Part shown: positions 13,760-26,221 of the stretch, in pieces
How the letters are laid out: each line of letters begins with the position of its first letter
How positions within the stretch are numbered: the stretch's first letter is position 1
Assembly: GCF_003688625.1 (NCBI RefSeq)
Contig: NZ_RCWY01000003.1
Location: forward strand, 496,001 to 560,000
Direction: 5' to 3'
DNA: 64,000 bases
DNA from: Sphingomonas sp. PP-CE-3A-406
GTDB taxonomy: Bacteria > Pseudomonadota > Alphaproteobacteria > Sphingomonadales > Sphingomonadaceae
Program-made: the position numbers and the translations under genes
Notes under the pieces: generated by a model
Told to the model about the DNA's origin: nothing
The model's input: only the letters and a program-made list of their open reading frames with translations
Database searches by the model: none

Positions 13760-15025
13760 TCAAGCCCCGCGCGCGATCTCGCGCCAGCCGATGTCGCGGC
13801 GGTAAAAGCCTTCCGCGAAATCGATCGCTTCGACCGCGCGGTAGGCGTTCGCCTGTGCCGTCGCGACGTCGTCGCCGGTCGCCGTCACGGCGAGCACGCG
13901 CCCGCCCGAGGCTACGAGCCCGCCATCTTCCAGCCGCGTGCCGGCATGGAACACCGTGCCCCCCGCAGCCCGCGCGGAATCCAGCCCGACGATCGCGCCG
14001 CCAGCCTTGGGAGTCCCTGGATAGCCCTCTGCCGCCATCACCACCGTCAACGCGGTCTCATCGCTGAACTGCGCCGCCGGCATCTCGCCAAGCCGACCTT
14101 CCGCCACCGCCAGCATCGTTGCCAGCAGGTCGCCGTGGAAGCGCATCATGAGCACCTGCGTCTCGGGATCGCCGAACCGCGCGTTGTACTCGATCAGCTT
14201 CGGCCCTTGCGGCGTCAGCATCAGCCCTGCGTACAGCACGCCGGAGAACGGCATGCCCTCCGCTGCCATCGCCGCCACGGTCGGCGCGACGATCTCGTCG
14301 ATCGCGCGCTTCTCCAAGGCGGGCGTCAGGACGAGCGCAGGGCTGTACGCGCCCATACCGCCGGTGTTCGGCCCGGTATCGCCTTCGCCGACGCGCTTGT
14401 GGTCCTGCGCGGAGCCGAACGGCATCAGCGACACGCCGTCGGTCAGCACGAAGAGGCTCACCTCCTCGCCTTCGAGGAATTCCTCGATCACCGCCTCGGC
14501 TTCGCCGTCGGCGAACAGCGCGTCGAGCGCGGCATCGGCTTCGGCCGCGCTGAATGCGATGACGACGCCCTTGCCTGCCGCGAGGCCGTCCGCCTTGATG
14601 ACCACCGGCAGCGAGAAGGTGCGGGCAAGCGCGATATCCGCCTCTTCGCGGCTCTTCACCCGGACATAGCCCGCGGTCGGGATGTTCGCGCGGAAACACA
14701 GATCCTTGGTGAAGCCCTTCGACCCCTCCAGCTGCGCCGCCGCCTTCGAAGGCCCGAACACGGGGACGTCCGCTGCGCGCAGCGAGTCCGCCAGTCCGTC
14801 GACCAGCGGCGCCTCGGGGCCGATCACGACCAGCCCGACCTCATGCTCGCGGACGAACGCCACCACCGCGCTATGATCCGTCGCATCGAGCGGCACGAGC
14901 GTCGCAACGCGCGCGATCCCGGGGTTGCCCGGCGCGGCATACAGCGTATCGAGGCCGCGAGATTGCACCAGCTTCCACGCGAGCGCATGTTCGCGACCCC
15001 CCGAGCCCAGCAGCAGGACGTTCAT
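13760..15025 (-). CDS. purD: Phosphoribosylamine-glycine ligase
   Basis: ATP-grasp enzyme of purine synthesis joining glycine to 5-phosphoribosylamine (GAR synthetase). The 421 residues are family length. The N-terminus [19 protein letters not shown] is diagnostic, and the ATP-grasp core ([18 protein letters not shown]) and FGDPETQ segment are intact. The ATG at 15025 was chosen for the diagnostic N-terminus; the frame upstream is the antisense of xseA. Its start codon shares the palindrome CATG (15023-15026) with the divergent xseA start, so its promoter must lie inside xseA. AAGGGA lies about 6 bases before the ATG. Confidence 0.97.
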   Translation of the reverse strand: MNVLLLGSGGREHALAWKLVQSRGLDTLYAAPGNPGIARVATLVPLDATDHSAVVAFVREHEVGLVVIGPEAPLVDGLADSLRAADVPVFGPSKAAAQLEGSKGFTKDLCFRANIPTAGYVRVKSREEADIALARTFSLPVVIKADGLAAGKGVVIAFSAAEADAALDALFADGEAEAVIEEFLEGEEVSLFVLTDGVSLMPFGSAQDHKRVGEGDTGPNTGGMGAYSPALVLTPALEKRAIDEIVAPTVAAMAAEGMPFSGVLYAGLMLTPQGPKLIEYNARFGDPETQVLMMRFHGDLLATMLAVAEGRLGEMPAAQFSDETALTVVMAAEGYPGTPKAGGAIVGLDSARAAGGTVFHAGTRLEDGGLVASGGRVLAVTATGDDVATAQANAYRAVEAIDFAEGFYRRDIGWREIARGA

Positions 15026-16448
15026 GCCCGATCCCTTTTCCGATGATGTGTCCAGCGACATGGGGCGGCTGGTAGCCGAGCCGGTCGCCGGCGACAACGC
15101 ACTCGCCATGTCGGTCGGCGAACTCGCCTTCAAGCTGAAGCGGATGGTCGAGGGCGAATTCGGCCATGTCCGCCTGCGCGGCGAGATATCGGGCTGGAAG
15201 CGCGTCGCCTCCGGGCATTGCTACATGTCGCTCAAGGACGACCAGGCGGTGATCGACGGCGTCATCTGGAAGGGCAATGCGTCGAGCCTCGCCTTCGTGC
15301 CGCAGGACGGCATCGAGGTGATCGCGACCGGCAAGCTCACGACCTATCCGGGCCGCTCGAAATACCAGATCGTCATCGAACGGATGGAGCTGGCGGGCGC
15401 GGGCGCGCTGATGGCGCTGCTTGAGAAATTGAAGGCTAAGCTCGCCGGCGAGGGGCTGTTCGACGGCACGCGGAAGAAGCGCCTGCCGTTCATGCCGAAG
15501 GTGATCGGCGTCGTCACCTCGGGCACCGGCGCGGTGATCCGCGACATCCTCCACCGGCTTGAGGATCGCTGCCCGACGCACGTCATCGTCTGGCCGGTCA
15601 AGGTGCAGGGCGAGGGTTCCGCCGCCGAGATCGCCGCCGCCGTCCGCGGGTTCGACGCGATCGTCCCTGGCGGCCCGGTGCCACGCCCCGACCTCGTGAT
15701 CGTCGCGCGCGGGGGCGGTTCGGTCGAGGATCTGTGGTCGTTCAACGAGGAGGTCGTGGTCCGCGCGGTTGCCGCCTGCACGATCCCGATCATCTCCGCC
15801 GTGGGGCATGAGACCGATACGACCTTGTGCGATTTCGCCGCCGACCTGCGCGCACCGACGCCGACCGCCGCGGCCGAGATCGCGGTGCCGGTGCTCGCCG
15901 ACCTGCGGCTGACGATCGACAGCCACCGCAACCGCACCGAGCGGTGTGCGCGGCGTCACGTCGAGCGTGGCCGCGAACGGCTAGACGCGCTGGCGCGGTT
16001 GCTGCCGAAGCGCGACCAGTTGCTCGGGCCGCAGCGCCAGCGCGCCGACGACTTCGGCCAGCGTCTCGACCGCGGTCTCGAACGTCGGCTGACCCTCGCG
16101 CGCGGCAGTCTCGATCGGTCGGGCGCAGCGCTCCGTCCCGCTACGCTGGAACGCAAGCTCGAAGCCAAGCGCGCGCAACTCGATGCGACGTGGCGCTTGG
16201 TCCAGTCGCTCAACCCTGACGCGATCCTCGACCGCGGCTATGCCCGCGTCACCGCCCGCCCCGGCGGCGAGACGCTCGCCTCGGCCACATCGGCGCGCGA
16301 TGCGGGGACGCTGACGCTTCACTTCCGCGATGGCGTGGTGGACGCGGTAACGGACACCGGCCTTGAGCGCCCCGCCGCCAAAACCTATGCTGCCGCCAAG
16401 GCGAAGGCCGCGCCCGATCCGGCGCCGCGCCAGCCGACCCTGCTGTAG
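15024..16448 (+). CDS. xseA: Exodeoxyribonuclease VII large subunit
   Basis: Large subunit of the single-strand-specific exonuclease VII, which trims single-stranded DNA. The 474 residues contain an N-terminal OB fold ([20 protein letters not shown]) and the catalytic domain with [28 protein letters not shown] and [17 protein letters not shown], all typical. A coiled-coil stretch follows. The ATG at 15024 has AGGA about 8 bases upstream; a later ATG at 15060 is possible and would free about 35 bases between this gene and purD. The DUF2093 gene follows after 12 bases. The small subunit gene xseB is not in the window. Confidence 0.96.
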   Translation: MPDPFSDDVSSDMGRLVAEPVAGDNALAMSVGELAFKLKRMVEGEFGHVRLRGEISGWKRVASGHCYMSLKDDQAVIDGVIWKGNASSLAFVPQDGIEVIATGKLTTYPGRSKYQIVIERMELAGAGALMALLEKLKAKLAGEGLFDGTRKKRLPFMPKVIGVVTSGTGAVIRDILHRLEDRCPTHVIVWPVKVQGEGSAAEIAAAVRGFDAIVPGGPVPRPDLVIVARGGGSVEDLWSFNEEVVVRAVAACTIPIISAVGHETDTTLCDFAADLRAPTPTAAAEIAVPVLADLRLTIDSHRNRTERCARRHVERGRERLDALARLLPKRDQLLGPQRQRADDFGQRLDRGLERRLTLARGSLDRSGAALRPATLERKLEAKRAQLDATWRLVQSLNPDAILDRGYARVTARPGGETLASATSARDAGTLTLHFRDGVVDAVTDTGLERPAAKTYAAAKAKAAPDPAPRQPTLL

Positions 16449-16460
16449 AGAAGACCCGCC

Positions 16461-16661
16461 ATGCTGATGTCCAACTCCGATCGCGCCGCGCGCCTGCATT
16501 ATATGGCGAACGGTTTCCGCGTGCTCAGCCCCGGCGACCACGTCGCCTGCGCCGCCACCGGCCACCGTATCGCGCTCGAGGATCTGCGCTACTGGAGCGT
16601 CGCGCGCCAGGAAGCCTACGCCACCGCCGCCGCCGCCAGCGAAGCGATGGCGCCACGATGA
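16461..16661 (+). CDS. DUF2093 small protein
   Basis: Protein of 66 residues. The core ARLHYMANGFRVLSPGDHV and the segment LEDLRYWSVARQEAY are the conserved signature of DUF2093, a family seen mainly in alphaproteobacteria and of unknown function. It lies 12 bases after xseA, and its stop overlaps the start of the M23 peptidase gene by 4 bases, suggesting one transcript. Confidence 0.9.
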   Translation: MLMSNSDRAARLHYMANGFRVLSPGDHVACAATGHRIALEDLRYWSVARQEAYATAAAASEAMAPR

Positions 16662-17518
16662 TCCGCGCGGCGGCGCTTATTTTGCTGGCAGCAACGACCG
16701 CGACCGCCCAGCAAGCGCCGCCCCTAAATACCGCAAGCCAATCCACATTCCGCTGGACCGGCACGCTCAGCCAAGGCGGGCTGATCCTTGGCACCGCCCC
16801 CGCCGGCGTGCGCACCGTCACGTTGAACGGCAAGCCGGTCGCGCTGGCCCCAGACGGTCGCTTCGTCGCCGGCTTTGATCGCGATGCGGGGCCACAAGCG
16901 TCACTCACGGCAACCTTGGCCGACGGTCGCATCGTTACGCAAAGTCTCACGATCGCGCCCAGAGCCTGGCGGATCGAACGGCTCGACACGCTCCCCAAAT
17001 TCCCTGCACCGGACCCCGTGTTCGCCAAGCTCCGCCCGCCCGAACTCGCGCAGATCGTCGCCGCCCGCGCGCGTACCACCGACGCGCAAGGCTGGCGACA
17101 GTCCTTCGTCTGGCCAGCGACCGGCCGCATCTCGGGCTTGTTCGGATCGCAGCGCGTCTACAAGGGCGAACCTGGCAGCTATCATTCGGGCACCGACGTC
17201 GCGATCCCGACCGGCACGATCGTCACCGCGCCCGCCGACGGCGTCGTCATCCTCGCGGCCGATCACCCGTTCACGCTGGAGGGCAATTTGCTGATGATCG
17301 ACCACGGCATGGGCCTCAACAGCGCTTTCCTGCACCTGTCACGGATCGACGTCAGGCCCGGCGACCATGTCCGCCAAGGCCAGCCGATCGGCGCCTCCGG
17401 CATGACCGGCCGCGCCACCGGCCCGCACCTTCACTGGGCGCTACGCTGGAACGACGCCAAGCTCGACCCGATGCTGGTAACGGGGCCGATGCTGGTAACA
17501 GGCCCGATGCGCCCTTAG
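16658..17518 (+). CDS. Exported M23-family metallopeptidase
   Basis: Protein of 286 residues with a signal peptide (residues 1-18, ending ATAQQ). After an N-terminal beta-rich region comes a LytM/M23 domain (about 165-275) with the zinc ligands in YHSGTD and HLHW, so it is probably an active peptidoglycan endopeptidase. The start is the ATG of an ATGA overlap with the DUF2093 gene. The C-terminus holds a short tandem duplication (PMLVTG twice, then PM) from an 18-base direct repeat at about 17469-17504. The stop overlaps the stop of the opposite-strand gene by 4 bases. Confidence 0.92.
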   Translation: MIRAAALILLAATTATAQQAPPLNTASQSTFRWTGTLSQGGLILGTAPAGVRTVTLNGKPVALAPDGRFVAGFDRDAGPQASLTATLADGRIVTQSLTIAPRAWRIERLDTLPKFPAPDPVFAKLRPPELAQIVAARARTTDAQGWRQSFVWPATGRISGLFGSQRVYKGEPGSYHSGTDVAIPTGTIVTAPADGVVILAADHPFTLEGNLLMIDHGMGLNSAFLHLSRIDVRPGDHVRQGQPIGASGMTGRATGPHLHWALRWNDAKLDPMLVTGPMLVTGPMRP

Positions 17519-18036
17519 TTCTGGCGCTTGGCCTTCACGCCGGGTTGGCCGCCGACGCTCAAGCGGAAGCTGCCGAGCGCGGCGCGCTTGATGATCACCT
17601 TGTCGTTCGCGCGCGGGCGGCGGGCGATGATATTGTCGTCGGTCTGGGTCCAGCGCGCGCCGTCCGCCATGACGAAGCTCCAATGCCCCGCGCCATCGTC
17701 CGCAGCGCTTGTCAGCGTCGTTTCGATCTGCGGCAAATCGTCGCTGCCGAACAGGCCGAGGTTCGGAAGGCTGATCCCGAACAGGTTTCGTTTCGTCTCG
17801 CGGACCTGTTGCTGGTCGACCACGACGACCGCCTGGCTACGCTCGGCGACGTCCAGCGCAGCGACCGATGCGTCGAAGCATTTCAGTCGCGCGGCGGATT
17901 CTGCAATTGCGCGACACTGCGTTACCGCCACCAACAGCGGCGCGCGCTCGGTCTTGCGCGACTTTGCCCCCGCCGCTGCCGGTCCAGCCGACGTGACCAA
18001 CAGTCCCGATGCCACCACAATCGCCGCGATCCGCAT
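17515..18036 (-). CDS. Small exported protein of unknown function
   Basis: Protein of 173 residues with a signal peptide (about 1-23). Right after it is a pattern of two cysteines, CRAIAESAARLKCFD, of the kind seen at the N-terminus of several periplasmic proteins with a single disulfide, including VasI/TagO-like proteins. The rest is beta-rich and contains FVMADGARWTQTDD, as in small SH3- or OB-like exported domains. The function is not recognised. It converges on the M23 peptidase gene, with stop codons overlapping. Confidence 0.75.
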   Translation of the reverse strand: MRIAAIVVASGLLVTSAGPAAAGAKSRKTERAPLLVAVTQCRAIAESAARLKCFDASVAALDVAERSQAVVVVDQQQVRETKRNLFGISLPNLGLFGSDDLPQIETTLTSAADDGAGHWSFVMADGARWTQTDDNIIARRPRANDKVIIKRAALGSFRLSVGGQPGVKAKRQN

Positions 18037-18317
18037 ATCTACTCATTCCCCTTGCCTGCCTCGGAATAGGCCGGCGCGGGGAGGGCGGCAAGGACGCGCC
18101 GACGCTCCCGCTGTCGTACGCCAATGCAGCATCGGAGCGGGTTGTTGCTATTTGGTGACATCCGCCGCGCAATGCGACGCATCGAGGCCCATTTGTAACT
18201 TTCTTTTGGACAACGGGGTCCGGTCTTGCGACATCGCGCGCAGCGGCGACCACGCGGTCGCACAATGGATCGTATCGGGCGGAAACATTCGCCGATTCAA
18301 AAGGGATCAAGATAACC

Positions 18318-21300
18318 ATGCGCAACCACATGTTCCGCGACTGCCTGATGGCGTCGACGATGATCGCAGGCGCGATCGTCGCTCTGCCAGCCTTCGCGCA
18401 GACCACGCCGGCACCGGCTCCCGCGCCGCAGGGCACCAGCAGCGACGACGGTGCCGCCGCGACGACCCCGGCAGTCTCCAACACGCCGAGCCAGGACCCC
18501 GCCGCTGCGGGTACCGCGGCGGGCGGCGACATCGTCGTGACCGGTTCGCGCATCTCCAACCCGAACCTGACCTCGGCGAGCCCGATCACCGTCGTCAACG
18601 CAGCAGACATCAAGCTGCGCGGCGCGACGCGTATCGAAGACGTGCTGAACAGCCTGCCGTCGGCCTTCGCGTCGCAGACCTCGTCGGTGTCGAACGGTTC
18701 GACCGGGACCGCGACGATCAACCTTCGTAACCTCGGTGAATCGCGCACGCTGGTGCTGGTCAACGGTCGCCGTCTGATGCCGGGCAACCCGTCGTCGAGC
18801 AGCACGGCCAGCGCGGCCGCCGACGTCAACATGATCCCGACGTCGCTGCTCAAGCGCGTCGACGTGCTGACCGGCGGCGCTGGTACGGTCTATGGTTCGG
18901 ACGCAATCGCCGGCGTCGTCAACTTCGTGCTCGATACCGATTACGAGGGTTTCAGCATCGATACCTCGGGCGGCATCTACAACCACAATAACGACAGCGC
19001 GCGCTTCAAGGCGCTGAACACCGCACGCGGCTATCCGGCGCCGACCGGTCAGTCGTTCGACGGCACGCAGTTCGACATCAACTTCAAGGTCGGTGCGGGT
19101 ACCAGCGACGGTCGCGGCCATGTCGTCGGCTACGGCGGCTACCGCAAGATCGGTGCGATCCTGCAGGGTTCGCGCGACTACAGCTCGTGCGGTTTCAATA
19201 CCCCGGGCGCCGGTGGCAACGACTATGTCTGCGGCGGTTCGACCACGGCAGCGCCAGCGAACTTCTCGCTCGGCGATTCGGTCGTCAACGGCGCAGCAAG
19301 CGGCCTGCAGCAGCAGTACACGCTGAACGGCGCAGGTGCGCTGACCCCCGGTCGTACGCTCTACAACGCCAACCCGCTGAACTATTACCAGCGTCCCGAT
19401 ACGCGTTACACCGCGGGCTTCCTGGCCAACTACGAAGTCAGCAGCGCGTTCAAGCCGTACGCCGAGTTCATGTTCATGGACGATCGCTCTGTTGCGCAGA
19501 TCGCCCCGTCGGGTGACTTCAGCAACACTGACACCCTGAACAGCAATAACCCGTTCCTGTCGGCGGCGCAGCAGGCGACCTTCTTCCGCAACACGAACCT
19601 CAAGCGGGATGCCAACGGCAACGTCATCAACCTGACCAACCCCGACGGCACGCAGTATCAGCAGGCGAACGTCACGATCGGTCGTCGCAACGTCGAAGGC
19701 GGCGGTCGCCAGGCGGATCTCCGTCACACGCAGTACCGTTACGTCCTCGGCGCCCGCGGCGACATCGACAAGGGCATCTCGTACGAGGCGTACGGCCAGT
19801 TCGGCAGCACCGTGTTCAACCAGGTGTACCGCAACGAATTCTCGATCGCGCGGACCACGCGTGCGCTCGATGCGATCACCGACACTCGTCCCGGCTCGGC
19901 GACGCTCGGTCAGGCGGTCTGCCGCTCGGTCGTCGACGGTACCGATCCGAGCTGCGTCCCGCTGAACATCTTCGGCGCGGCAGGCATCACGCCGGCGGCA
20001 CTGGGCTACGTCCAGACCCCTGGTTTCCAGTCGGGCGAGAACAAGGAAAAGGTCGTCAACGCGTCGATGACCTTCAGGGGCGGTGAGTACGGCGTCCAGT
20101 CGCCGTACGCGAGCGAAGGCATCGCGCTGAACGTCGGTGGCGAGTACCGCAAGGAGTCGCTGAGCCTCGAAGTCGACAACGGCTTCCTGAGCGGCGATCT
20201 CGCCGGCCAGGGCGGCGCGACGTTGCCGATCCGTGGCAGCTACGACGTCAAGGAAGCGTTCAGCGAACTCATCGTCCCGCTCGTCAGCGGTCGCCCGTTC
20301 TTCAACGAACTGACCGTCAGCGGCGGTTACCGCTATGCGAGCTACAGCACCGCAGGGTCGGCAAGCTCGTACAAGGGTGAACTGGTCTGGGCGCCGATCT
20401 CGGACATCCGCTTCCGTGGCGGCTACAACCGTGCGGTTCGTGCGCCGAACACGCAGGAATTGTTTGCGCAGCAGTCGGTGCAGATCGACGGTGCGACCGA
20501 TCCTTGCGCAGGTCTGGCCGTCAACGGTCTGGTCAACGGCAACACGGCGGCACAGTGCGCCCGCGCAGGTGTCCCTGCAAACCGCTTCGGTCTGGTCCAG
20601 GACAACCCCTCGGAGCAGTATAACGGCCTGGTCGGCGGCAACCCGAACCTGAAGCCCGAAAAGGCCGACACGGTCACCATCGGCGCCATCCTGCGTCCGT
20701 CGTTCCTGCCGGGCTTCAACCTGTCGGTCGATGGCTTCCGGATCAAACTGAACGATCGCATCGGTACCATCGGTGCCGACACGATCATCGCACAGTGCAT
20801 CGCGACGGGTCAGCAGAGCTTCTGCGGGGCGATCAACCGCGACGCCAACGGCACGCTGTTCCAGGGCACGAACGGGTTCATCGTCGATACCAACGTCAAT
20901 GCCGGTTCGCTGTTGACGCAGGGCATCGAGACGTCGGCTGGCTACACCTTCCGTTCGGACAGCATCGGCACGATCGGGCTCTCGTTCAACGGCACGTATG
21001 TCGACAAGTTCACCTCCGACAAGGCTGGGGCGAAGTTCGATTGCGCAGGTCTGTTCGGCGCTCAGTGCGGCTATCCGATGTCCAAGTGGCGTCACCAGGC
21101 GCGCATCTCGCTGAACACCCCGAACGGCATCGGCTTCTCGGGTAACTGGCGTTACCTGTCGGCGACGAAGTTCGAGCGCACCAGCAGCGATTCCGATCTC
21201 AGCGGTCCGTTCTTCGTCCGTGATGCCCGCGTGAAGGCCCAGAGCTACTTCGATCTCGCCGCAACGGTGCGTGTCGAGGACAAGTTCACCTTCCGCATGG

Positions 21301-21446
21301 GTGCCAACAACGTGTTCGACAAGACGCCGCCGATCCTCAGCGCGACGGCATCGCCGATCGGTTCGTTCGGTAACGGCAACACCTATCCCGGCATCTACGA
21401 CGCTGTCGGTCGCTACCTGTTCGTTGGTCTGACCATCGACATGTAA
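18318..21446 (+). CDS. TonB-dependent outer-membrane receptor
   Basis: Receptor of 1042 residues. A signal peptide (about 1-28, ending PAFAQ) is followed by a Pro/Ala-rich stretch, a TonB-box-like DIVVTGSRI (about 74-82), a plug domain with LRNLGESRTLVLVNGRRL and a large beta-barrel ending in GRYLFVGLTIDM with a terminal hydrophobic strand. The plug motif is typical of the sphingomonad/OAR-like subgroup whose substrates (often plant sugars or peptides) are mostly unknown. No transporter or enzyme gene adjacent gives the substrate. It ends in a strong terminator. The 281 bases upstream hold its promoter, but no clear regulator site is seen. Confidence 0.95.
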   Translation: MRNHMFRDCLMASTMIAGAIVALPAFAQTTPAPAPAPQGTSSDDGAAATTPAVSNTPSQDPAAAGTAAGGDIVVTGSRISNPNLTSASPITVVNAADIKLRGATRIEDVLNSLPSAFASQTSSVSNGSTGTATINLRNLGESRTLVLVNGRRLMPGNPSSSSTASAAADVNMIPTSLLKRVDVLTGGAGTVYGSDAIAGVVNFVLDTDYEGFSIDTSGGIYNHNNDSARFKALNTARGYPAPTGQSFDGTQFDINFKVGAGTSDGRGHVVGYGGYRKIGAILQGSRDYSSCGFNTPGAGGNDYVCGGSTTAAPANFSLGDSVVNGAASGLQQQYTLNGAGALTPGRTLYNANPLNYYQRPDTRYTAGFLANYEVSSAFKPYAEFMFMDDRSVAQIAPSGDFSNTDTLNSNNPFLSAAQQATFFRNTNLKRDANGNVINLTNPDGTQYQQANVTIGRRNVEGGGRQADLRHTQYRYVLGARGDIDKGISYEAYGQFGSTVFNQVYRNEFSIARTTRALDAITDTRPGSATLGQAVCRSVVDGTDPSCVPLNIFGAAGITPAALGYVQTPGFQSGENKEKVVNASMTFRGGEYGVQSPYASEGIALNVGGEYRKESLSLEVDNGFLSGDLAGQGGATLPIRGSYDVKEAFSELIVPLVSGRPFFNELTVSGGYRYASYSTAGSASSYKGELVWAPISDIRFRGGYNRAVRAPNTQELFAQQSVQIDGATDPCAGLAVNGLVNGNTAAQCARAGVPANRFGLVQDNPSEQYNGLVGGNPNLKPEKADTVTIGAILRPSFLPGFNLSVDGFRIKLNDRIGTIGADTIIAQCIATGQQSFCGAINRDANGTLFQGTNGFIVDTNVNAGSLLTQGIETSAGYTFRSDSIGTIGLSFNGTYVDKFTSDKAGAKFDCAGLFGAQCGYPMSKWRHQARISLNTPNGIGFSGNWRYLSATKFERTSSDSDLSGPFFVRDARVKAQSYFDLAATVRVEDKFTFRMGANNVFDKTPPILSATASPIGSFGNGNTYPGIYDAVGRYLFVGLTIDM

Positions 21447-21465
21447 GCGATCCTTCGGGACCAGG

Positions 21466-21506
21466 AAAAAGGGGCGGCAGATCATCGATCTGCCGCCCCT
21501 TTTTTT
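21466..21506. terminator. Bidirectional intrinsic terminator
   Basis: Arms 21466-21482 and 21488-21504 form a 17-bp stem (AAAAAGGGGCGGCAGAT with its complement) around a 5-base loop, followed by a run of seven T. Because the stem begins with A5, it also ends in a U-run on the other strand. It therefore serves both the receptor gene and clpB, which converge here. Confidence 0.95.
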
Positions 21507-21522
21507 GTCGGGCGAAGACGGC

Positions 21523-24102
<2,580 letters not shown>

Positions 24103-24139
24103 GACGAATTCCTGTGGGATTGGTTCGGTGTTGGCCGAA

Positions 24140-24167
24140 AGATGGTGTTGTATTTGGGCAACACAAG
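24140..24167 (-). promoter_or_regulatory. Predicted heat-shock (sigma-32) promoter of clpB
   Basis: On the minus strand CTTGTGT (24167-24161) is followed by a 13-base spacer and CACCATCT (24147-24140). The E. coli sigma-32 consensus is CTTGAAA, 11-16 bases, CCCCATNT, so both boxes and the spacing fit. It lies about 38 bases before the clpB start, a natural position for a heat-shock chaperone. Transcription start is inferred. Confidence 0.65.
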
Positions 24168-24282
24168 AGGCGGGCGCAGGTGGATGCTAGGGCCGGCGCG
24201 GCACGACTGGAATAGCGTTTATTGTCGGTATCGAAGCGCCGCCGTCATCGCTATGTTCAGGTTCGCATGCTATATATCACGC

Positions 24283-24699
24283 GTGACAACAGCGATTCCC
24301 CATACCTACGCCATCGGCATCGAGCCGGCCGACATCGACTTCATGGGTCACGTCAACAACGCGAACTATCTGAAGTGGGTACAGGCCGCGGTGATCGACC
24401 ACTGGCAGCGCCTTGCGCCCGCCGAGGCGGTGGCCGGGCACCTGTGGGTCGCATTGAAACACGAGATTACTTACCGCAAGCCCGCGTTCCTCGACGACGA
24501 CGTCATCGCGACCGTTCTGCTCGAGAAGGTTCAGGGCGCGCGCGCGTTCTACGAGACGATCATCAAGCGCGGCGAGGACGTGCTTGCCGAGGTGAAGTCG
24601 AGCTGGTGCTGTTTGGATGCGGAAACGCTGCGGCCGTCGCGGTTGGCGAACAGCGTGGTCGAGCATTTCTTCCCGAAGGACCCGGCGGCGGCTACCTAG
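24283..24699 (+). CDS. Hotdog-fold acyl-CoA thioesterase (YbgC/4HBT-like)
   Basis: Cytosolic protein of about 138 residues. The N-terminal part has the hotdog motif ADIDFMGHVNNANYLKWVQ, with the Asp/His pair and HVNNANY typical of YbgC/4-hydroxybenzoyl-CoA thioesterases, then LKHEITYRKPAFLDDDV. It should hydrolyse an acyl-CoA or acyl-ACP thioester; the chain is unknown. The start is uncertain: GTG at 24283 gives a natural N-terminus (MTTAIPHTY), while an in-frame ATG at 24253 adds ten residues; neither has a clear ribosome-binding site. It is divergent from clpB. A family A repeat follows directly after the stop. Confidence 0.88.
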   Translation: MTTAIPHTYAIGIEPADIDFMGHVNNANYLKWVQAAVIDHWQRLAPAEAVAGHLWVALKHEITYRKPAFLDDDVIATVLLEKVQGARAFYETIIKRGEDVLAEVKSSWCCLDAETLRPSRLANSVVEHFFPKDPAAAT

Positions 24700-24701
24700 T
24701 T

Positions 24702-24796
24702 CGTCATTCCCGCGGAGGCGGGAACCCATATTGGCTGACGTTTGCGATCGTCAGGACCGTCCGAGGGTATGGATCCCCGCCTGCGCGGGGATGACG
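24702..24796. repeat. Palindromic repeat, family A
   Basis: Begins CGTCATTCCCGCGGAGGCGG at 24702, two bases after the thioesterase stop codon, and ends GGGGATGACG at 24796. The centre contains a smaller hairpin (CTGACG with CGTCAG). It lies between the convergent thioesterase and pccR genes. Confidence 0.92.
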
Positions 24797-24814
24797 GATT
24801 TAGGGGTGCGAAGG

Positions 24815-26209
24815 TTAGATGACCTCGTACGGCACTGCTCCACGCCTATCTGGATCGACTCGTATCCCGCTTGCCGCCGGCGGAAACGCCCGCTGGTCGC
24901 AATCCGTCCGCAGACAGACGCGGCACGAAGACCCGATCGGCGTCGCGATCCCGCCCGTTCCCAGCGCATCGGCATAGATGAACTCCGACGCGTTCGCCTC
25001 TTCGCACCCGAGCGCCACCGCATAGCGCCGCGCCGGCCGCGTGTACGTCTCGGACGGCTTCACCAACCCCTTCGCCATCGAGACGTAGCGGATGCCGTCG
25101 GTGGTCTCGATCAACTGCGTCAGGATCCGGTCGGGGATCGCCACCGCCTCGTGGACGATCCACAAAGGACACGCCCCCCCGAACCGTGCGAACTGGAGCC
25201 GCGTGGCGGAGTGACGCTTGGTGATGTTCCCGGCCATGTCGACGCGGCAGAAGAAGAACGGAATGCCCAGCGCGCCCGGCCTCTGCAACGTCGAGAGCCG
25301 GTGGCAGGTTTGCTCGAAACTCGTCCCGAAGATCCGCCGCAACCGGTCGATGTCATGGCGGACACTCCGAGCCTCGGTGCGGAAGCGCGTATAGGGCATG
25401 ACGATCGCCCCGGCCGCGTAGTTGGTCAGCCCCGCGGTCAGCAGCGCGCGCGCCGTTTCCGACGCCATTTCCGACGCCGCGACGATCCCGCCGATGACGT
25501 CGCCGAACTCGTGCCGCGCGACTTGGTGCGCGAGCGAGAACAGGGTAGTCTCGCCCGGTTGCGATCCATCAAGCCGCAAGGTCGCGCCGTCGTAATCGCG
25601 CAACGGAGCGGCGAGCGCGCCGGAGATCGCCACCGATACGCCACGCGCCGCAAGCCGCGCTTCAAGTGTCGCAACCCGGTCCGCGCCGAGTGTCTCGCCG
25701 ATCTCCTCCGCCCGCCGATCGAGCGCATCGACATAATTCCCCGCCGCATGAAACCAGTCGCGCACATCCTCCCACGGCAGCAACCCCGGCGCCCCCGATC
25801 CCGCCACCAGCCGGTCGTCCAGCGCGCGCAACTGCTCCTGCGCGCGCCGATACGCGTCGTGCATCGCGACGAGACGCTGCGCCAGCAACGGCTGGTGCTT
25901 CACCGCGCGCCGCACCGCCGTCTCGTCCAGCGCAGGCGCCTCCACACTCGTATCCGACACCGCCTCCAGCGTCGCGATCAGCAACGCAGTATCATCCGCC
26001 GCATCGATGCTCCCCCAATCCGCCGGAAACTCGCGCGCGAGCGTGATCAGCACACCCTCGGTCACCGGCCGATCGCCATTCTCGATCTGCGAGAGATAGC
26101 TCACCGACAGCCCGATCCGCGCGGCCATCGCCGCCTGGCTGATCCCGAGGACGCGGCGCAGGTCGCGCAGGCGGTGTCCGACGAAGAGGCGACGTGCGGG
26201 GAGGGTCAT
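24815..26209 (-). CDS. pccR: PccR/ScfR-type regulator of short-chain acyl-CoA metabolism
   Basis: Transcription regulator of 464 residues. An N-terminal XRE helix-turn-helix (about 8-62, [21 protein letters not shown]) is followed by a central IrrE/ImmA-like region and the C-terminal domain of short-chain fatty acyl-CoA regulators. That domain ends with three cysteines, C429, C432 and C437 (CRVCLRTDC), a group conserved in this family and in PrpR-type relatives. The metallopeptidase HExxH is degenerate here. Family members sense propionyl-CoA metabolism and control pcc genes; PccR of Rhodobacter sphaeroides is the model. Its position, divergent from pccB, fits this role. Confidence 0.88.
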   Translation of the reverse strand: MTLPARRLFVGHRLRDLRRVLGISQAAMAARIGLSVSYLSQIENGDRPVTEGVLITLAREFPADWGSIDAADDTALLIATLEAVSDTSVEAPALDETAVRRAVKHQPLLAQRLVAMHDAYRRAQEQLRALDDRLVAGSGAPGLLPWEDVRDWFHAAGNYVDALDRRAEEIGETLGADRVATLEARLAARGVSVAISGALAAPLRDYDGATLRLDGSQPGETTLFSLAHQVARHEFGDVIGGIVAASEMASETARALLTAGLTNYAAGAIVMPYTRFRTEARSVRHDIDRLRRIFGTSFEQTCHRLSTLQRPGALGIPFFFCRVDMAGNITKRHSATRLQFARFGGACPLWIVHEAVAIPDRILTQLIETTDGIRYVSMAKGLVKPSETYTRPARRYAVALGCEEANASEFIYADALGTGGIATPIGSSCRVCLRTDCDQRAFPPAASGIRVDPDRRGAVPYEVI

Positions 26210-26221
26210 GCCTCCGTCTAG

